Source of the DNA: Pseudoips prasinana
Taxonomy: Eukaryota; Arthropoda; Insecta; Lepidoptera; Nolidae
Assembly: GCA_951640165.1 (NCBI GenBank)
Contig: OX621265.1
Location: 19,977,001-20,041,000, forward strand
Length of the DNA stretch: 64,000 nt
Reading direction: 5' to 3'
Positions 1 to 13,400 of this stretch are shown here, piece by piece. The notes below the pieces were generated by a model. It saw nothing but the letters and a program-made list of their open reading frames with translations, was not told the DNA's origin and did not search any database. A program made the translations under genes and the position numbers. The stretch's first letter is position 1. Every line of letters starts with the position of its first letter.

Positions 1-185
1 ACGTCATGCTGTTATTTTTCGTGAGTGAATTTTTACGATGCGCGCGCATCGTAAAAATTCACTGTCATACATTTTCATACCACCTAGAACTAACTTCATG
101 CTGTTATTTTTACGATGCGCGCGCATCGTAAAAATTCACTCTCATCATTTTTCTCCATCGCGCCAAAAGAAGTATAACTTCAATA
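1..185. mobile_element. MITE with palindromic core, partial copy
   Basis: Same family as 30290-30475 and 60283-60675. The outer end (AAGAAGTATAACTTC, 170-184) matches the inverted end of those copies. Two core units are present, each with the GC-rich palindrome around GATGCGCGCGCATC. At 24-63 the palindrome is perfect over 40 bp. The other end lies off the window. Confidence 0.6.
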
Positions 186-2289
186 AAATCCTTTGCTGTG
201 GCACGGCTAAAGGCACGGCTTTAAAGCCAATCAGATCCAAGCCGAGGGTGCAAGGTTGTTATAAATAAAACAGAAATGTAAAATGACACATTTTATTTTA
301 AAATACATGGTACAAGTAGTAAGTACATCGACAAAGCACTTTAATAAATACAATAATATGCTTACAATATAATTTGTGTAGGTTCATCGCGCGTGAGCAC
401 CAAATATTACTAAAATATTTTACAAAACATGTTGAAATAAGTGGTATTTTTAACTGCGGTAAAACAACGTTAGCTGTTTACTATATTCAAGAATAAAAAA
501 CAAACAACTAATTACACAATTCTTTCGATAATCCAACAAGTTATATATTTTGTAAATTTGACGGATACTAAGGAAGTGTTATCGGTACTAAGTAGATAGC
601 ATTGTTGAAGTTTTATTTTGGATATGATCTAATACGGAATACATCCGAGTTATTCATGCTTTAAAGAGGATTGTACAAATTAACACTCTTACTAAGCCTC
701 CGCTATCCGTCTGTCTGCCTGTATCACCGGAATGTATCTCATGAACCATAATTGGCAGACAATTGAAATTTTCATAGACTACGTATTTCTCTTTTGTCGT
801 ATATTTCTTAAAGTACAAGTAGCTTGGTTCATGGATGGTTCCTTCCGTGTGCCAGCCGGACTTGACGAAGGGCACTTGGCCGTATATAATTATTTATTAA
901 CTCCATCTTTGTACAATAATTTGCACAGTTTTTAATAAATACATTTAAATCAAATCAAATCTTTTATTATTCATTACATTTTGGGTGTAACATGGTCGTA
1001 TGGTTAATATAAAATGAATTACCAAAATCTGCGTGTGAGGCGTATGAATCATTTAATGTAATTTAATTGAAGTTGTATTAATCCTTTATATAAATGTAAT
1101 ATATTTTACATAGGGTTCATTTGTCCGCAATCTATATTTAAAGTTTAATTTCTTACATTCTGAAAATGTTTTTACTAGACGACGAAAGGATTTAACTTAA
1201 TAACTTAAGAAACCTTGATTCTACAATACTGTAAACGCTTTTTTACGCAGTTAAAATATAAAAATATATTAAACGGTATACTATTTTTACTATTTACTAG
1301 TTAATAATATATTGTTGCGTTCGCACTTATCAAGATATATAAGCTACAATCAATATGAGAAATAATTTGTCTGTAATTTTACATAAGGTATATTATGTGA
1401 CAATATATTTCACGATTTGACCAGGCATTCAATATTTTTGAAGTTAGGCATTATATCTATAGCACAGTGAGATGTAAGAACTTATATTAGAAATTATAAT
1501 ATTTATTAAAAAATAATTTACAATGGACGGATTGTAATAATTATGTTTAAATAGCTATTCATCTTTTTTATTTCTAGGCTAGTGCATTTGACTTTTTGTA
1601 TATTAATTAATATAAATTCATTTTGTACCTTATAGCTTCAGAAACTAATATTAAAAATCATTACAATATACATAAAATTCATCCAGATATGTAGGAATGT
1701 TCTTAAGTATGAAAATAACTATTTGTAGCGAAAGAAAATCTATTCATATACTATCGAAAATTAACAAAATTGAAGCCTCCTATATCCAGTATGTTTATTA
1801 CAAACCAAAAATATTATTCTTTGCAATACGCCTTATGTAACCTATCGATAGTTTAATTTGTTTTCCCTAGATGGCGTTAGAAGTAACATTAAAATTTCTA
1901 CTATTATTAAATTTACTTTGAACTTGGAAACACTTCGTGAATTATTTTTGAACATCAATATAAGGACTCATGGAAATTATAAGAAACGTGTACGAAAAAT
2001 CTTATAGAATATGGACAGCACTGGATACACACAAAAATACATTTCACAATATATTATAATTATAATAAATTTAATAATAAAATCTTTTCCTATCGCCTAA
2101 TACAATATTTTGTACGTAAAAAATCTGCAAAAAGGCAGTTTACATAAGCATTACTTTTTATAATTTGGCGACACATTAAATATTGACTTACCAGTTTCAC
2201 ATAAGCTTCTGTAATTAATTATTCTATATTGCCAAATTAAATAATAATATATTTAAATAAATTTTAATTGTATAGCATTCTTTGCAAGG
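186..2289. other. AT-rich 3' flank of Fas3, no gene seen
   Basis: AT-rich DNA with only short chance ORFs. I see no conserved protein, RNA gene or clear repeat apart from a (TAAAT/CAAAT)-rich stretch near 940-965. Confidence 0.5.
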
Positions 2290-2520
2290 CTTAATAAGGG
2301 CTGTCACTGAATTTAAATATTCTTCCTTTTTATATCTTCAGTCAGTTCGACCAGTAGGCCTCTGTAATACAGCTTTTGACGACTGTTTGTTGACCAACGG
2401 CTTAACGTGCCCTCCGGAGCATGGAGACCGTCAGAAATGCAATAACTTTGACGGTCACCCATCTATATATTGACCGAATGCCTAGTTGCTTTACCTCACC
2501 AATAACTTAAGGACCTGTGA
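2290..2520 (+). mobile_element. Dispersed repeat E, diverged copy
   Basis: Contains the family signature of GTAGGCCTCTG, then the CTTAACGTGCCCTCC block, then TGACGGTCACCCATCTAT. The same order is seen at 32168-32340, 61975-62200 and, inverted, at 59985-60230 and 63630-63870. It is a short non-coding interspersed repeat, and this copy is much diverged. Confidence 0.55.
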
Positions 2521-2744
2521 TTACAAATGACAAAGAGTCCTCGTTTTCTAAGTGAATTTGATACAATAGAAATAGATTAATATAAATTCGTTATTTCGAA
2601 TGTTGCCGCCAATTTATAAACAGACAAATATACAAAAGGATAATATCATTCAAAGCACACACAGTTATACACCTATATAATAATGTTTAAATAGTTTGCG
2701 AGATTACTAAAAGTCGGATCATTTGACTAATATAATTGAAATTA

Positions 2745-2930
2745 TTACTAACAATTTTGTAAATATTACAAAAAGATTGTGTAATGATTACAAACAATTT
2801 TAAAATCATTACAAACAATATTGTGATTATTACAAACAATTTTGAAATCATTACAAACAATTTTTAAATCATTACAAACAATTTTGTGATTATTACAAAC
2901 AATTTTAAAAGTATTACAAAAGTGTTATTG
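2745..2930. repeat. Minisatellite, ~23-bp unit
   Basis: About eight degenerate tandem copies of a unit built on ATTACAAACAATTTT, alternating with AAATC and GTGATT spacers. Confidence 0.8.
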
Positions 2931-3525
2931 AGTCCTAGATGTAAACGGTAAATAAATTATAATATTCAAAATTACAAGCCAAATTATCCGAATACTTAAA
3001 AACTACTTTTACAAAAGGATATTTATCTTATTTTAATAATAAAGAATCAAACATAATAAATATCTTTAATTTTTTTCTCGGTGGACGTTTACCAATACTT
3101 AAAATTAAATATTTTATTTGATATTTTTGTGATGTGTTCATGAAATATTTTTTTTATATTAATGTATTTCCGTGATCATGTATGTTTTTGTATAGAAGCT
3201 AACGAAGTGATTTATGATTGTATGAGGGGGATGGATACTAACAGAATATTAATAAACAAGGACAAGTGATAGGTATGATAGTATAACTATGATCAGAAAA
3301 CATTATGATTCTGTCTTTGACACCACAAAACTAATTAAGATGTCATCAATTACATCTGTTTTTAATAAAACTCGTATGGAAAGAACAGGGTATATATAGA
3401 ACTTTATCTTAATATATCATTGCATCTCTTTATATGTACGTTTGTGTGAACAGGGCCGTCGTTCTATTTAAATTGCTTGTTTTAAGTTGATTTTCTCAAA
3501 GTAATATGCGACCTACACTAATACT

Positions 3526-4037
3526 TTGTTTGAGAGTAATTGTTATTCCGAAATCATTGTAATGGGTCTAAAAATACTCGGCTCTTTTCATACGAACGTT
3601 GTTTGAGAGTAATTGTTATTCTGAAATCATTGTAACGGGTCCAAAAAAATTCAATCCTTTCCAAACGAACTTTGTTTAAAAGTAAATAATATTCCGAAAT
3701 AATTGTAACAGGTCTAAAAATACTCAATCCTTTTCATACAAACCTTTTTGAGAGTAATTGTTATTCCCGAATAATTAACGTTATACGAGTAATTGTTATT
3801 TCGAAATCATTGTAACGGGTATTAAAATACTCAATCCTTTTCATACGAACTTTGTTTGAGAGTAATCGTTATTCCGAAATAATTGTAACGGGTCTAAAAA
3901 TACTCAATCCTTTTCATACGAACTTTTTTGAGAGTAACTGTTATTCCGAAATCATTGTAACGGGTAAAACATACTCAGCTCCTTTCATACGAGCTTTGTT
4001 TGAGTAATGGTTATTCCGAAATAATTGTAACGGTATC
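3526..4037. repeat. Tandem repeat, ~73-bp unit, about 7 copies
   Basis: Units start with TTTGTTTGAGAGTAATTGTT and end with CCTTTTCATACGAAC, with the block ATTGTAACGGGTCTAAAAAT inside. One unit near 3745-3785 is truncated. The array begins about 260 bp beyond the Fas3 long-tail stop codon, so it lies in the 3' UTR or just downstream. Confidence 0.85.
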
Positions 4038-4159
4038 CATCAATGAAAAAGGTAATATGTATGTTAAATTATTTAGTAAATACATCCTAAATAATTTTTA
4101 TCGGGTTCTTAACTCAGTTTAGTTAACCCTAGTTGCCTTGGCTAAACTATCTATAACTA

Positions 4160-4165
4160 TTTATT
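4160..4165 (-). promoter_or_regulatory. Possible polyadenylation signal for the long Fas3 transcript
   Basis: AATAAA on the minus strand, about 130 nt after the long-tail stop codon. The region is AT-rich, so a chance match is possible. Confidence 0.35.
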
Positions 4166-4295
4166 TTTTCTTGTATTATTTTCAGATGCTGCCATAAATC
4201 CAGTTTCTACATTGTTTGCGGCAGATGTCACTGTTTAAAACTTAAAATATCTTGCGTTCAAATATAAAATAATGGTTTTTTAGTTTTTTTTAATT

Positions 4296-4442
4296 TTAGT
4301 TATCCATTTTGTTTTCCTTCGGTTGGTCGGTGTATACAATTTCGGCGTATTCCGTGGATGGTGGGGGCGGTTTGTCAGCGGTAGTTTGCTCGCCTAGAGC
4401 TAATTCTGCATATACGACTCCTTTTTTCTCCTCTGAGAGGGG
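4296..4442 (-). CDS. Fas3: Fas3 last coding exon of the long tail
   Basis: Phase 0 exon of 48 codons plus TAA, with acceptor TTATTCGCAG. It starts PLSEEKKG and ends KENKMDN. It carries VVYAEL (Tyr 11 of the exon) and TEYAEIVYTD (Tyr 32), two YAE[L/I] motifs 21 residues apart, separated by a proline run (PPPP). These resemble ITIM/ITSM or endocytic tyrosine motifs; no function is shown here. Joined to 5735-5873, the frame reads AEDK then PLSEE. Confidence 0.9.
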   Translation of the reverse strand, partial: PLSEEKKGVVYAELALGEQTTADKPPPPSTEYAEIVYTDQPKENKMDN

Positions 4443-7400
4443 CTGCGAATAATATATATGAGTTACTAAACAAATATAATATGTTTATCCATAAGAATGC
4501 CTATTTTAAGGGCAAAACAAGTCTCGAGTGGATAAATGGGACTTTCGGCATGTCCACACGTGTTTACACTAAGCAACACTGTCTTCCGCCTCGGTAGAAT
4601 AAAGGTTTAAATCATTTATTCTCATAAAAGACAGAGCCACTTACATGAGAATATAACTATACATTTGGCAAATTTAATAAAGGTAACCGTCACCGAATTA
4701 TACATAATATAGGTATCCTTTTTAGAAAGGTATGTGTGATAGATACTCCACAGTTTTCATCTCAAATGTTGAGATTACGCTGAAGATTTAACAGGGTAAT
4801 GTTCCATTATATATTCAAACAGTTGAGCCCGAAAACTAACGAATGAGTTAACATATTTTAAATAGGAGAATGAGGATCTGTCACAGATATTCAACTTACT
4901 AAGATGAAGAGAGATAGAGAGAGGGCAGAAAGAGACAAAATAGAGATAAAGCTATCATTATAGTATCTCTTTCTGCCCTCTCTTACTTCTCTCGCTATAA
5001 ACAAAAACTGATACGACCTTAACTTCATCTCAGTAGCTCGCAATATCTGTAACACGAACTTATTCTTATCACTCTCTTGCTTCTCACACTTTCTCTCTCT
5101 ATCGATGTGTGATTATTTACCGGGCAGCAGCATTTTTCTGTGAACTAGGTATGGCCATCAAACTGCGATCGCCAACCCGTCTGCCAAGCGTGGCGATTAT
5201 GGTATATCCCCCCATTGGGGAGACTTTTGTTCAGCAGTGGAAATACTTTGGCTGACATGATTAAGCCATACCACCTTTGAGTCGATAACTTGTCAGGTTG
5301 CGCATGGGTTTTCTTTTTAAAACAAAAACGACTCTTTGCCATTCTGATTTCCGTAAGAAGAGAGTTCCAGAGGAGAATGGAATGTACGAAAAAGGAAGAA
5401 TGGATAGAATCAGTACGATGAAGAGGATAATGTTTCAAACTTGAAAAGAACTATATGTAACAATATATTTGAATACAGAACAGGATAATTTACTTTGCAA
5501 GCGCGTTTTATTCTCAAATTTCTCCGTATCAGCCCGAAGACTGGGACTTGGTGGTACTATACACCCGTACCTTGGAGAGGTTGAGTAAGTTTACACAGGG
5601 CTACACATCAAGCTATACATTTCCAGGATATGCTGATCTCGCGTTGTATAAGATTTTCATACAATGACAGGTCAGCTTATATTGAATGTTTAGCTTGATA
5701 TGTAGCCGTGCGTACGTGTAGTAATAATACCAACCTTGTCTTCAGCCTCAGTAACTTGTGACTCCGTAGCTTGCACCTTATCCTTAGCCCTGGGAAGGAC
5801 GGCCCTCATTCTAGCGCCAAGGTTAGCTAGTCTTGACCTCTCCCGACCTCCGACAGCACTCTCTGTGTCACTACTAAGCATAGAAATATTAGTCAGTATA
5901 GGAAATTCATAGAAATGGGGTATGAAAAATGGTTTTTCAAAGCTGTAATTGTTTTACTAAATTGTATTATTATGATTTAGGATTGACTTCTTAATCGTTA
6001 ATATTAACTTGTGGTAGTAGATTGCGGGTAAAAAATTAACTTGTTAAATGCACAAGATTCCGTCTATTGTCGTTGCGACTTTAATATCAAATTAACTTAT
6101 TTTATACATAAATTGATTCATTATTTCAAGCTATCGAATACAACATTCCTTATGTTTCAATCATAATTTATTTAGGAAGTTCAAGTTTTTGGGTATGACA
6201 TTAATCATATTATATTTATCGCCAATACTATTCCAAATATATCAATCACATATCCATAGAAATGTAGAAAGTAGGAAGTTGTATATTATTTTCAAATAAC
6301 ACCGCAGCGGCGGCCGAGCGCCAGATCCTCTCTATTTTTGGTGAAGATTATAGAAAGATTTAAGTAAATCTTGGATGGTAACCGTAATGAGTAATTATAT
6401 TGTGAGTTCAAATATTTTCTTAGTAATGCCATTATTAATGAGAAAAATTATCACAATTGTCTGTTATGTAGGAAACTATTCTGAAAAACAAGATTATGCG
6501 TTGAAATATGTTCATAGTAAGTAAACAGAATTAATAAAAAAAATATTAAATATCAGTCTGTCATAACGTTACGTTGGTATAAATAAAAATGTACTAACAA
6601 TAAAGTATGAAGAACCAATTTTGGTACTAAAACAAAAAATAGGATTATGATTTTTAAATGAGCCAATATAAAACGTCTTCATGTCGCAAAGACAAAACTG
6701 GCGGTATCTGTAGGAATGTATAATTAATAGATGGCGTTAAAATCAATATAGATTATATAACATAACATAAGTATTAATTATTTTATTTTAATAATATGAA
6801 GCATGCATTAAATACCTTTAAACATGCAATATTATTTACAAAATAACAATCAAAACAAAACATTTAAATCAAAATATCAAATTAGTATTAAATAAAGAAT
6901 ATATTACAGATTAGTATTTATTGTAACAGAAAATGCTGGCAACTCTGTCTACACAACTAAATTTGATTATCATAGGTAAAAGTTATAAAAAAGGTACACC
7001 ACTAATGTGATTACTGTCTGATCAATACAATATACATCTCTCCTAAGCTCATACGAAACAATCAAAGCATACAATGAACCGTCAAACTTTCTTTTTATTT
7101 CGGTTCAGTCTTCCGTTTGTATTTATTTTCACGCCATGTTAGAAATGCATCAAGGCATTCTTGGTTCTTAATATTATGAACATAAGTCCTGCTGACCAGA
7201 ATTCTGGTTTTGATCTAGCAAAGCGGATCAGAATTACTGTCCAGCGGAGTAACTTGCTGGACTTCTGGCCACGTTCTTATGGTATTCAGTGCGAAGTATT
7301 TCGACACTCATCGTTTTTAAATTCCGATTTATTTTTGTAGATACGAGACTATGATTGGTTAATTATAACCTTTCTATGCATTTAATTAAATTCATCATCA

Positions 7401-10400
7401 TCATCATCATATCAGCCGAAAGACGTCCACTGCTGGACAAAGGCCTCCCCCAAAGATCTCCACAATTGCCGGTCTTGTGCTATTCGCATCCAGCATTTTC
7501 CAGCGACCCGCACAAGATCATCGGTCCATCTTGTAGGGGGCCTGCCCACGCTGCGTCTTCCGGTTCGTGGTCGCCACTCGAGAACCTTTCTGCCCCAACG
7601 GCCGTCGGCTCTACGAGCTATGTGCCCTGCCCACTGCCACTTCAACTTGGCAATTCTTCGGGCTATGTCGGTGACTTTGGTTCGCCTGCGGATTTCGACA
7701 TTTCTGATGCGATCCCGCAGGGAAACTCCGAGCATAGCCCTCTCCATTGCTCTTTGGGTGACCTTGAGCCTTCTAATAAGGCCCATAGTGAGCGACCACG
7801 TCTCTGTTCCGTATGTCATCACTGGCAACACACACTGGTCGAAGACTTTCGACTTGAGACACTGCGGTATTTTGGACGAGAAGATGTTACGTAGCTTCCC
7901 GAACGCTGCCCAGCCGAGTTGGATTCTACGATTGACCTCCTTCTCGAAGTTGGACCTACCTAGTTGGATGGTCTGTCCTAGGTAAATATAGTTCTCTACA
8001 ACTTCGAGTGCAGAGTCACCAACTTTCAATTGAGTGGGTGCAACATGGACGTTTGACATGATTTTCGTCTTATCCATGTTCATTTTCAGACCCACTTGTT
8101 GAGAGACTCTGCTGAGGTCATCGAGCATTGTACCGAGGTCTTCCATGGTCTCAGCCATGACTACGATATCATCGGCAAATCGAAGGTGAGTGATGTACTC
8201 GCCGTTGACATTGATGCCAAAGCCTTTCCAGTCCAGAAGCTTGAAGACGTCTTCCAATGCAGCGGTGAACAGTTTCGGAGATATAACATCTCCCTGTCTC
8301 ACGCCTCGCTGCAAGTGGATAGGTTTCGAGATCTGGTCCTGGAATCGCACTGACATAGTGGCGTTTTCATACAAACACTTTATCACCTCTATATACCGGT
8401 AGTCAATTTGGCACCTTATGAGAGACCTCAGCACGGCCCATGTTTCGATAGAATCAAAGGCTTTCTCATAGTCCACAAACGCTAAGCACAGTGGCTTGTT
8501 ATACTCTTCGGTCTTCTGTATAACTTGCCGCAGCGTATGTATGTGGTCTATGGTGCTAAAGCCTTTTCGGAAACCGGCTTGTTCGGGAGGCTGGAAGTCG
8601 TCAAACCTGCGAGCGAGACGGTTCGTAACGACCCTCGAAAACAACTTGTAAACATGGCTCAGCAGTGTGATGGGTCTATAATTCTTCAATAGGGTCTTGT
8701 CGCCCTTTTTGAAGAAGAGCACCACCAGACTTCTGTGCCATGCTTGTGGCGTTTGACCATCTAGTATGACGGAGTTAAATAACTTCTGAAGGGCCCGTAG
8801 GATTGGTGTACCACCCGCCTTCAGAAGCTCTGCTGTAACTCCATCATCACCAGGCGCCTTATTGTTCTTGAGTTGTTTGAGAGCCATTCTAATCTCGTAC
8901 AGGCTGACGTCCGGGATGTCTTCGGTGTAGTGTCGGGTTAGTCGTGCTCTGGGATCTGAGGCATGACTTTTGACAGGTGGCTGTGTTGTCGTATATAACT
9001 GTCCGTAGAACTTCTCGATCTCTCCCAGCAACTCAGGTTTAGACGTGACGATTCTACCATCCTCAGTCTTCAGCTTCGTCAGTTGGCTCTGTCCAACAGA
9101 CAGAGCTCTTGCGAACACTTTAGAGCCTTTGTTCCGCTCGATAGCCTCTTTAATACTAATTGTATTAAATTGCCGCGTGTCGCGAGTCAAAGACTTTGAG
9201 ATCTGTCTGTTGAGCTGCCGATATCTGGTAGCATCATCTGAGGATGTCAGAACCATTTTCCGTCTATCTTCCATAAGTTGCAGGGTAAAGTCAGAGATCT
9301 TTTTAGTTCTGTTTGTACGACGGGCCTTGAAGACCTTAGACCCAGCCGTATGGACAGCTTCTACGAGCCTGTCATAGTATGAGTCCACTTCCTCGCAGTC
9401 TGCTAGGCATTCGAAACTGTTTTGCAGTTCGAGCTGAAATGGTTCGGGGTTTTGGACGTGGATAGGTAAAGGTCGGAGCGTAGACTTTATCAGTCGGGAC
9501 CTCTGGAGTTTGACATTCAGGTTCAATGAGCCTCTGACCAGTCTGTGATCGCTCCCGGTTTTAACCGCATTGATCACGGAGACGTCATTGAACATCTGTC
9601 GTCTCGTAGACAAGATAAAGTCTATCTCATTTTTAGTTTTACCATCGGGGCTCACCCAGGTCCATTTGCGGTGATCCGGCTTCCTGAAGAAGGAATTCAT
9701 CATAAAGAGTCCCTCCTTCTCCATGAAGTCGGCCAACATTTGGCCCCGGGGGTTCCGGTCTCCAGTTCCAAATTGCCCCACTCTCAGCTCATTACCGAAT
9801 CGTTTGCCCAGCTTCGCGTTGAAGTCCCCCATGACCACAGTGAAATAGGAGTTAGAGGTATGTATGGCTCTGGATATGTCCTCATACATAACCTCTACTT
9901 CATCGTCGGAGTGTGTCGAAGTGGGTGCGTATACCTGTATAACCTTCAACGAATACCGCTTGGTGATTCTGAGTATAAGGTACGCAACCCTCGTCGACAC
10001 ACTCTCGATTTTCACTAGGTTGTTCACGAGGGACTTGTGGACTATGAACCCGACACCACCTTGGGATATTCGGTCACCCTCCCGGTAATAGAGCAGGTTT
10101 CCGGATTTCAGTATTATCGAGTCCTCCCCCTCTCTTCGGACTTCAGATAATCCTACAATATCCCAATGTAACCTGCTCAATTCTTCCTCCAGTTCGGTTA
10201 TCTTCTCGTCGGACCGCAGTGTACGTGTGTTATATGTTGCCAGGGCCAGAGGTCGTCGGTGTTGGTAACGCGGAATCTGCCGGGGATTCTTAGCACCCCC
10301 TGCCCTGCCGTAACCACGGCTGTTACCACGGCGGGGAATAGCAGGGCTGCCGGGGACTGGGGGCCGCGGTTTGGTTGTCTCCATCATTTGAGGGGATTTG

Positions 10401-13400
10401 CCATAATCGCCACGCTTGGCAGGCGGGTTGGCGATCGCAGTAAGATGGTCATAGTAATCAGAAGGAAGCTGCTGCCCATCCTCTGGTAGATATTCCCTCG
10501 GGTCGACTTCTACGCCCCCCACGGGATGAGATGGGGTGATGATATTCTGATTTATCTAATTTATTTAATTAAATTGATTAACATAAAAACAATAATAAAA
10601 TTAGTACTAAAATCGACGCAGTTTTATGTATATATAATACGTCCACATTAATTTAGGCTCTAACACGTGCACAACATATTTCTGCAATATATAAAACTGT
10701 TTTAAACATATGTCATAGTTTAAGGTACATACCTACTTATGATAGTTACTACTTAGATACTTACTTAAGTAAAGCTTGTGCATATTTTTTTTTAATATAC
10801 CATTACCATAACCCAATGTTAGTTACAGCAGACCATAGAATAATGCTTGCTCATTTACATGCGTTTTTATGACTTAAAGGGTCTGGACCTTGATCAGGTC
10901 TTATTTCTTAAAACCAGGGCACCGAAGGAATTTTTCTCATTGAGGTAGCAAAATTACCTTTTGCTCACTATCTTTAAATAACAAACACTCCAATTGTGAA
11001 CTGGTTAAAATATAACTCCGGCACAGTACTTTTATTTAGTGCTTTTGCCGTTGCTTCGGGTTTCGTAGGGAGAAGCTTGAAATGAACAGGCTTTACTCTA
11101 TGGTCAATGATTCACAGCAAGGATGACAAAGCCATGCTAGTTACAAATGTTAGACGTACGTTCTAGGAAGCGGGTTGCCAGACTCTAAAAGCACATCACC
11201 GGCCGGCGTCCTTGCGGGAAAACAACATTTTTGTGTAAGGCAACATTAATAAATCGGAGGCTTTACTCTCAACATTACCCCAAAATTTTTAAAATATATT
11301 TTATGCGACCAGTAAACTGCGTCTCACGAAAGAAGTCCCACAGGCGCGGCGCTACGACGGAATGTTGCTAGCCTTTACTGATTTCGACCAGCACTTTTTA
11401 CAACTTAGGCACTTTTACAATGCCTAAACACTTTAACTAATTTGAATTATAAAAATTTCGATAGCGTCCGAACTTCGTAACAACTGCTGACAACGACAAC
11501 ATGGCCGATCCGTCATATTAGTTCCACATTTGCCGCGGGACTTCTTTCGTGAGATGGAGTTTAGTCAGAATTATGTACAGAAAAATGTTTAGATGATACC
11601 GTTCTATTAAAAACAAGAATATATCGGACAATAACTTCTAAGTTTGATTTTACTGACTACATTTATTATACATAAAGTTTTCCTAATACTCATTATCAAT
11701 TAGCCAATATTTCTTTAACACTATAATATGTCATTGAATTTAAATATTTTCACGACATAAGTTGTTGAATATAGTGGAATCAAAATATGATTACGACACT
11801 TGCAAGTAGTAAGAGTTCATTCATTTATCATTTAATGTCAATCTTCTAAATCGGCAGTCCAGAACAGAATGAAACAAGATTACGCAAAAACATCCTTGCT
11901 AAGGCTAACACATTTTGTAATGTCTTGTCTACCTTTCTTCTAACAAAATTTAAAAAAAGAACTTAATAACGATAATAAAAAAATGTTAAATATAATAAAC
12001 ATCAAAAATATAAGCATAAGTAAGGGAATCAGGGGTTACTAATCAAAATACAAAGTATTAATTCCCCTAATTTACAGTTTAATAAATTGGTGATGCAAAC
12101 GTTCGAATGCCTTCGAACTAGCGACGAGATAGCATCCCTTGAGAGTGGTCCGTGAAAAAATGAAACACGTGTTGGGTATCGTACCGGCACATGTGATTTG
12201 CTTGTTTATATGGCCCTTCTCACGCATGTGCATATTCGGTCCAAATTGCACCCCGTCTTGATTAAACTGACAATCACCGGAATTAACACTATCATTTTTA
12301 ATACTTTTATTTTTAAAATTAAATAAATTATATTACTCTGGACGACCAATTTGCAGCATGGACATTAATTACCTAATATTCTGAACGTTAATATTTATAT
12401 AGGTATATTATTATTGTATTTATATAGGGTTTTATTATTATATATTAGGGTTATATTTTATTATTATATTATTTGGGTAGGTCGAGATTTAGCCCATACA
12501 AACATCTATTTCAAATTTATAAAGTCAAGAAAAATATATACATGTTTTCATAATTTAGAAAAAAAATATCTCACAAAGGAAATTATACATCATACATGTC
12601 CCAATAGTACAGAAAGGTTTCTAAAAACCGCTTGGTATTTTTTAGTTGGCAACATTTATTATAATAACTATACCCTATAGTACAGATGGAGCTACCGTCA
12701 CTTATTTACAAAACTAAAAGCTACTTATTATAGACCCTTTAATACATTTTTTAAATATCATTTTTAAACTTTAACTATGGTAGAGCGCATTAAATTAAAA
12801 TCTAGGGTGTAAAGGACGAGTTAACGAAAATTGACACCAGGGCTTCACTACATAATTCTGACGCTTTATATCGTCGGTGATACAGCAGTTATAATAGGAT
12901 CCTGGGTAATTATTCACAAACGGGTAATTTATGTTGACATTATAATCCACAAAATAATTCTTAATATTAAATTACTATTAACTTCTTTTTGATGATATTA
13001 TTATGTTTTTATTCTGTTTCTTGTTTTGTATGACTTAGATTTTTTTATATATATTAAATTTTTGCACGCCATTGTATGGCAAGCATGTCTGATCAGTACA
13101 ATAACTATGTAACATCTTGCATGGAATTGACTTATTTGTATGTATACACATGTTTATGCAAATAAATTACTTACTTACTTACTAACGGCCATCTGATCCC
13201 AAACTATACAGAGCTTGTTCTATGAAAACCAGTACTACCGAACAGTCTGATGGCGGGAAACTTGCTGACACCGAGCTTGTCGACTAATTATGTTGTCATA
13301 TAAACTATATTACAAGGCTCGACTTAAAAAGCCCATACGTAATTTTTTTTTAGTCGCTTGGTAATTTATTAGTCGCTATGACCTTTAATATTCTTCCCCT

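Noticed and set aside
3526..4037. Regular repeats as a CRISPR array
   Set aside because: Units are contiguous and diverged without unique spacers, in an animal genome.
5118..5134. Possible 17-nt micro-exon between the last two Fas3 exons (TTCACAG / GTAAAT)
   Set aside because: Its length would break the phase 0 junction between 5735-5873 and 4296-4442, which already fits perfectly.
6303..6335. GC-rich patch as a hidden Fas3 exon
   Set aside because: No acceptor/donor pair gives the required phase 1 to phase 2 change; the 13776-13812 exon meets it fully.
7355..7985. Plus-strand ORFs of 179 and 121 codons
   Set aside because: Antisense shadows of the RTE LINE ORF on the minus strand.
12414..12680. 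88-codon ORF
   Set aside because: Low-complexity Tyr/Ile/Leu/Lys composition from AT-rich intron; no conserved motif or splice context.
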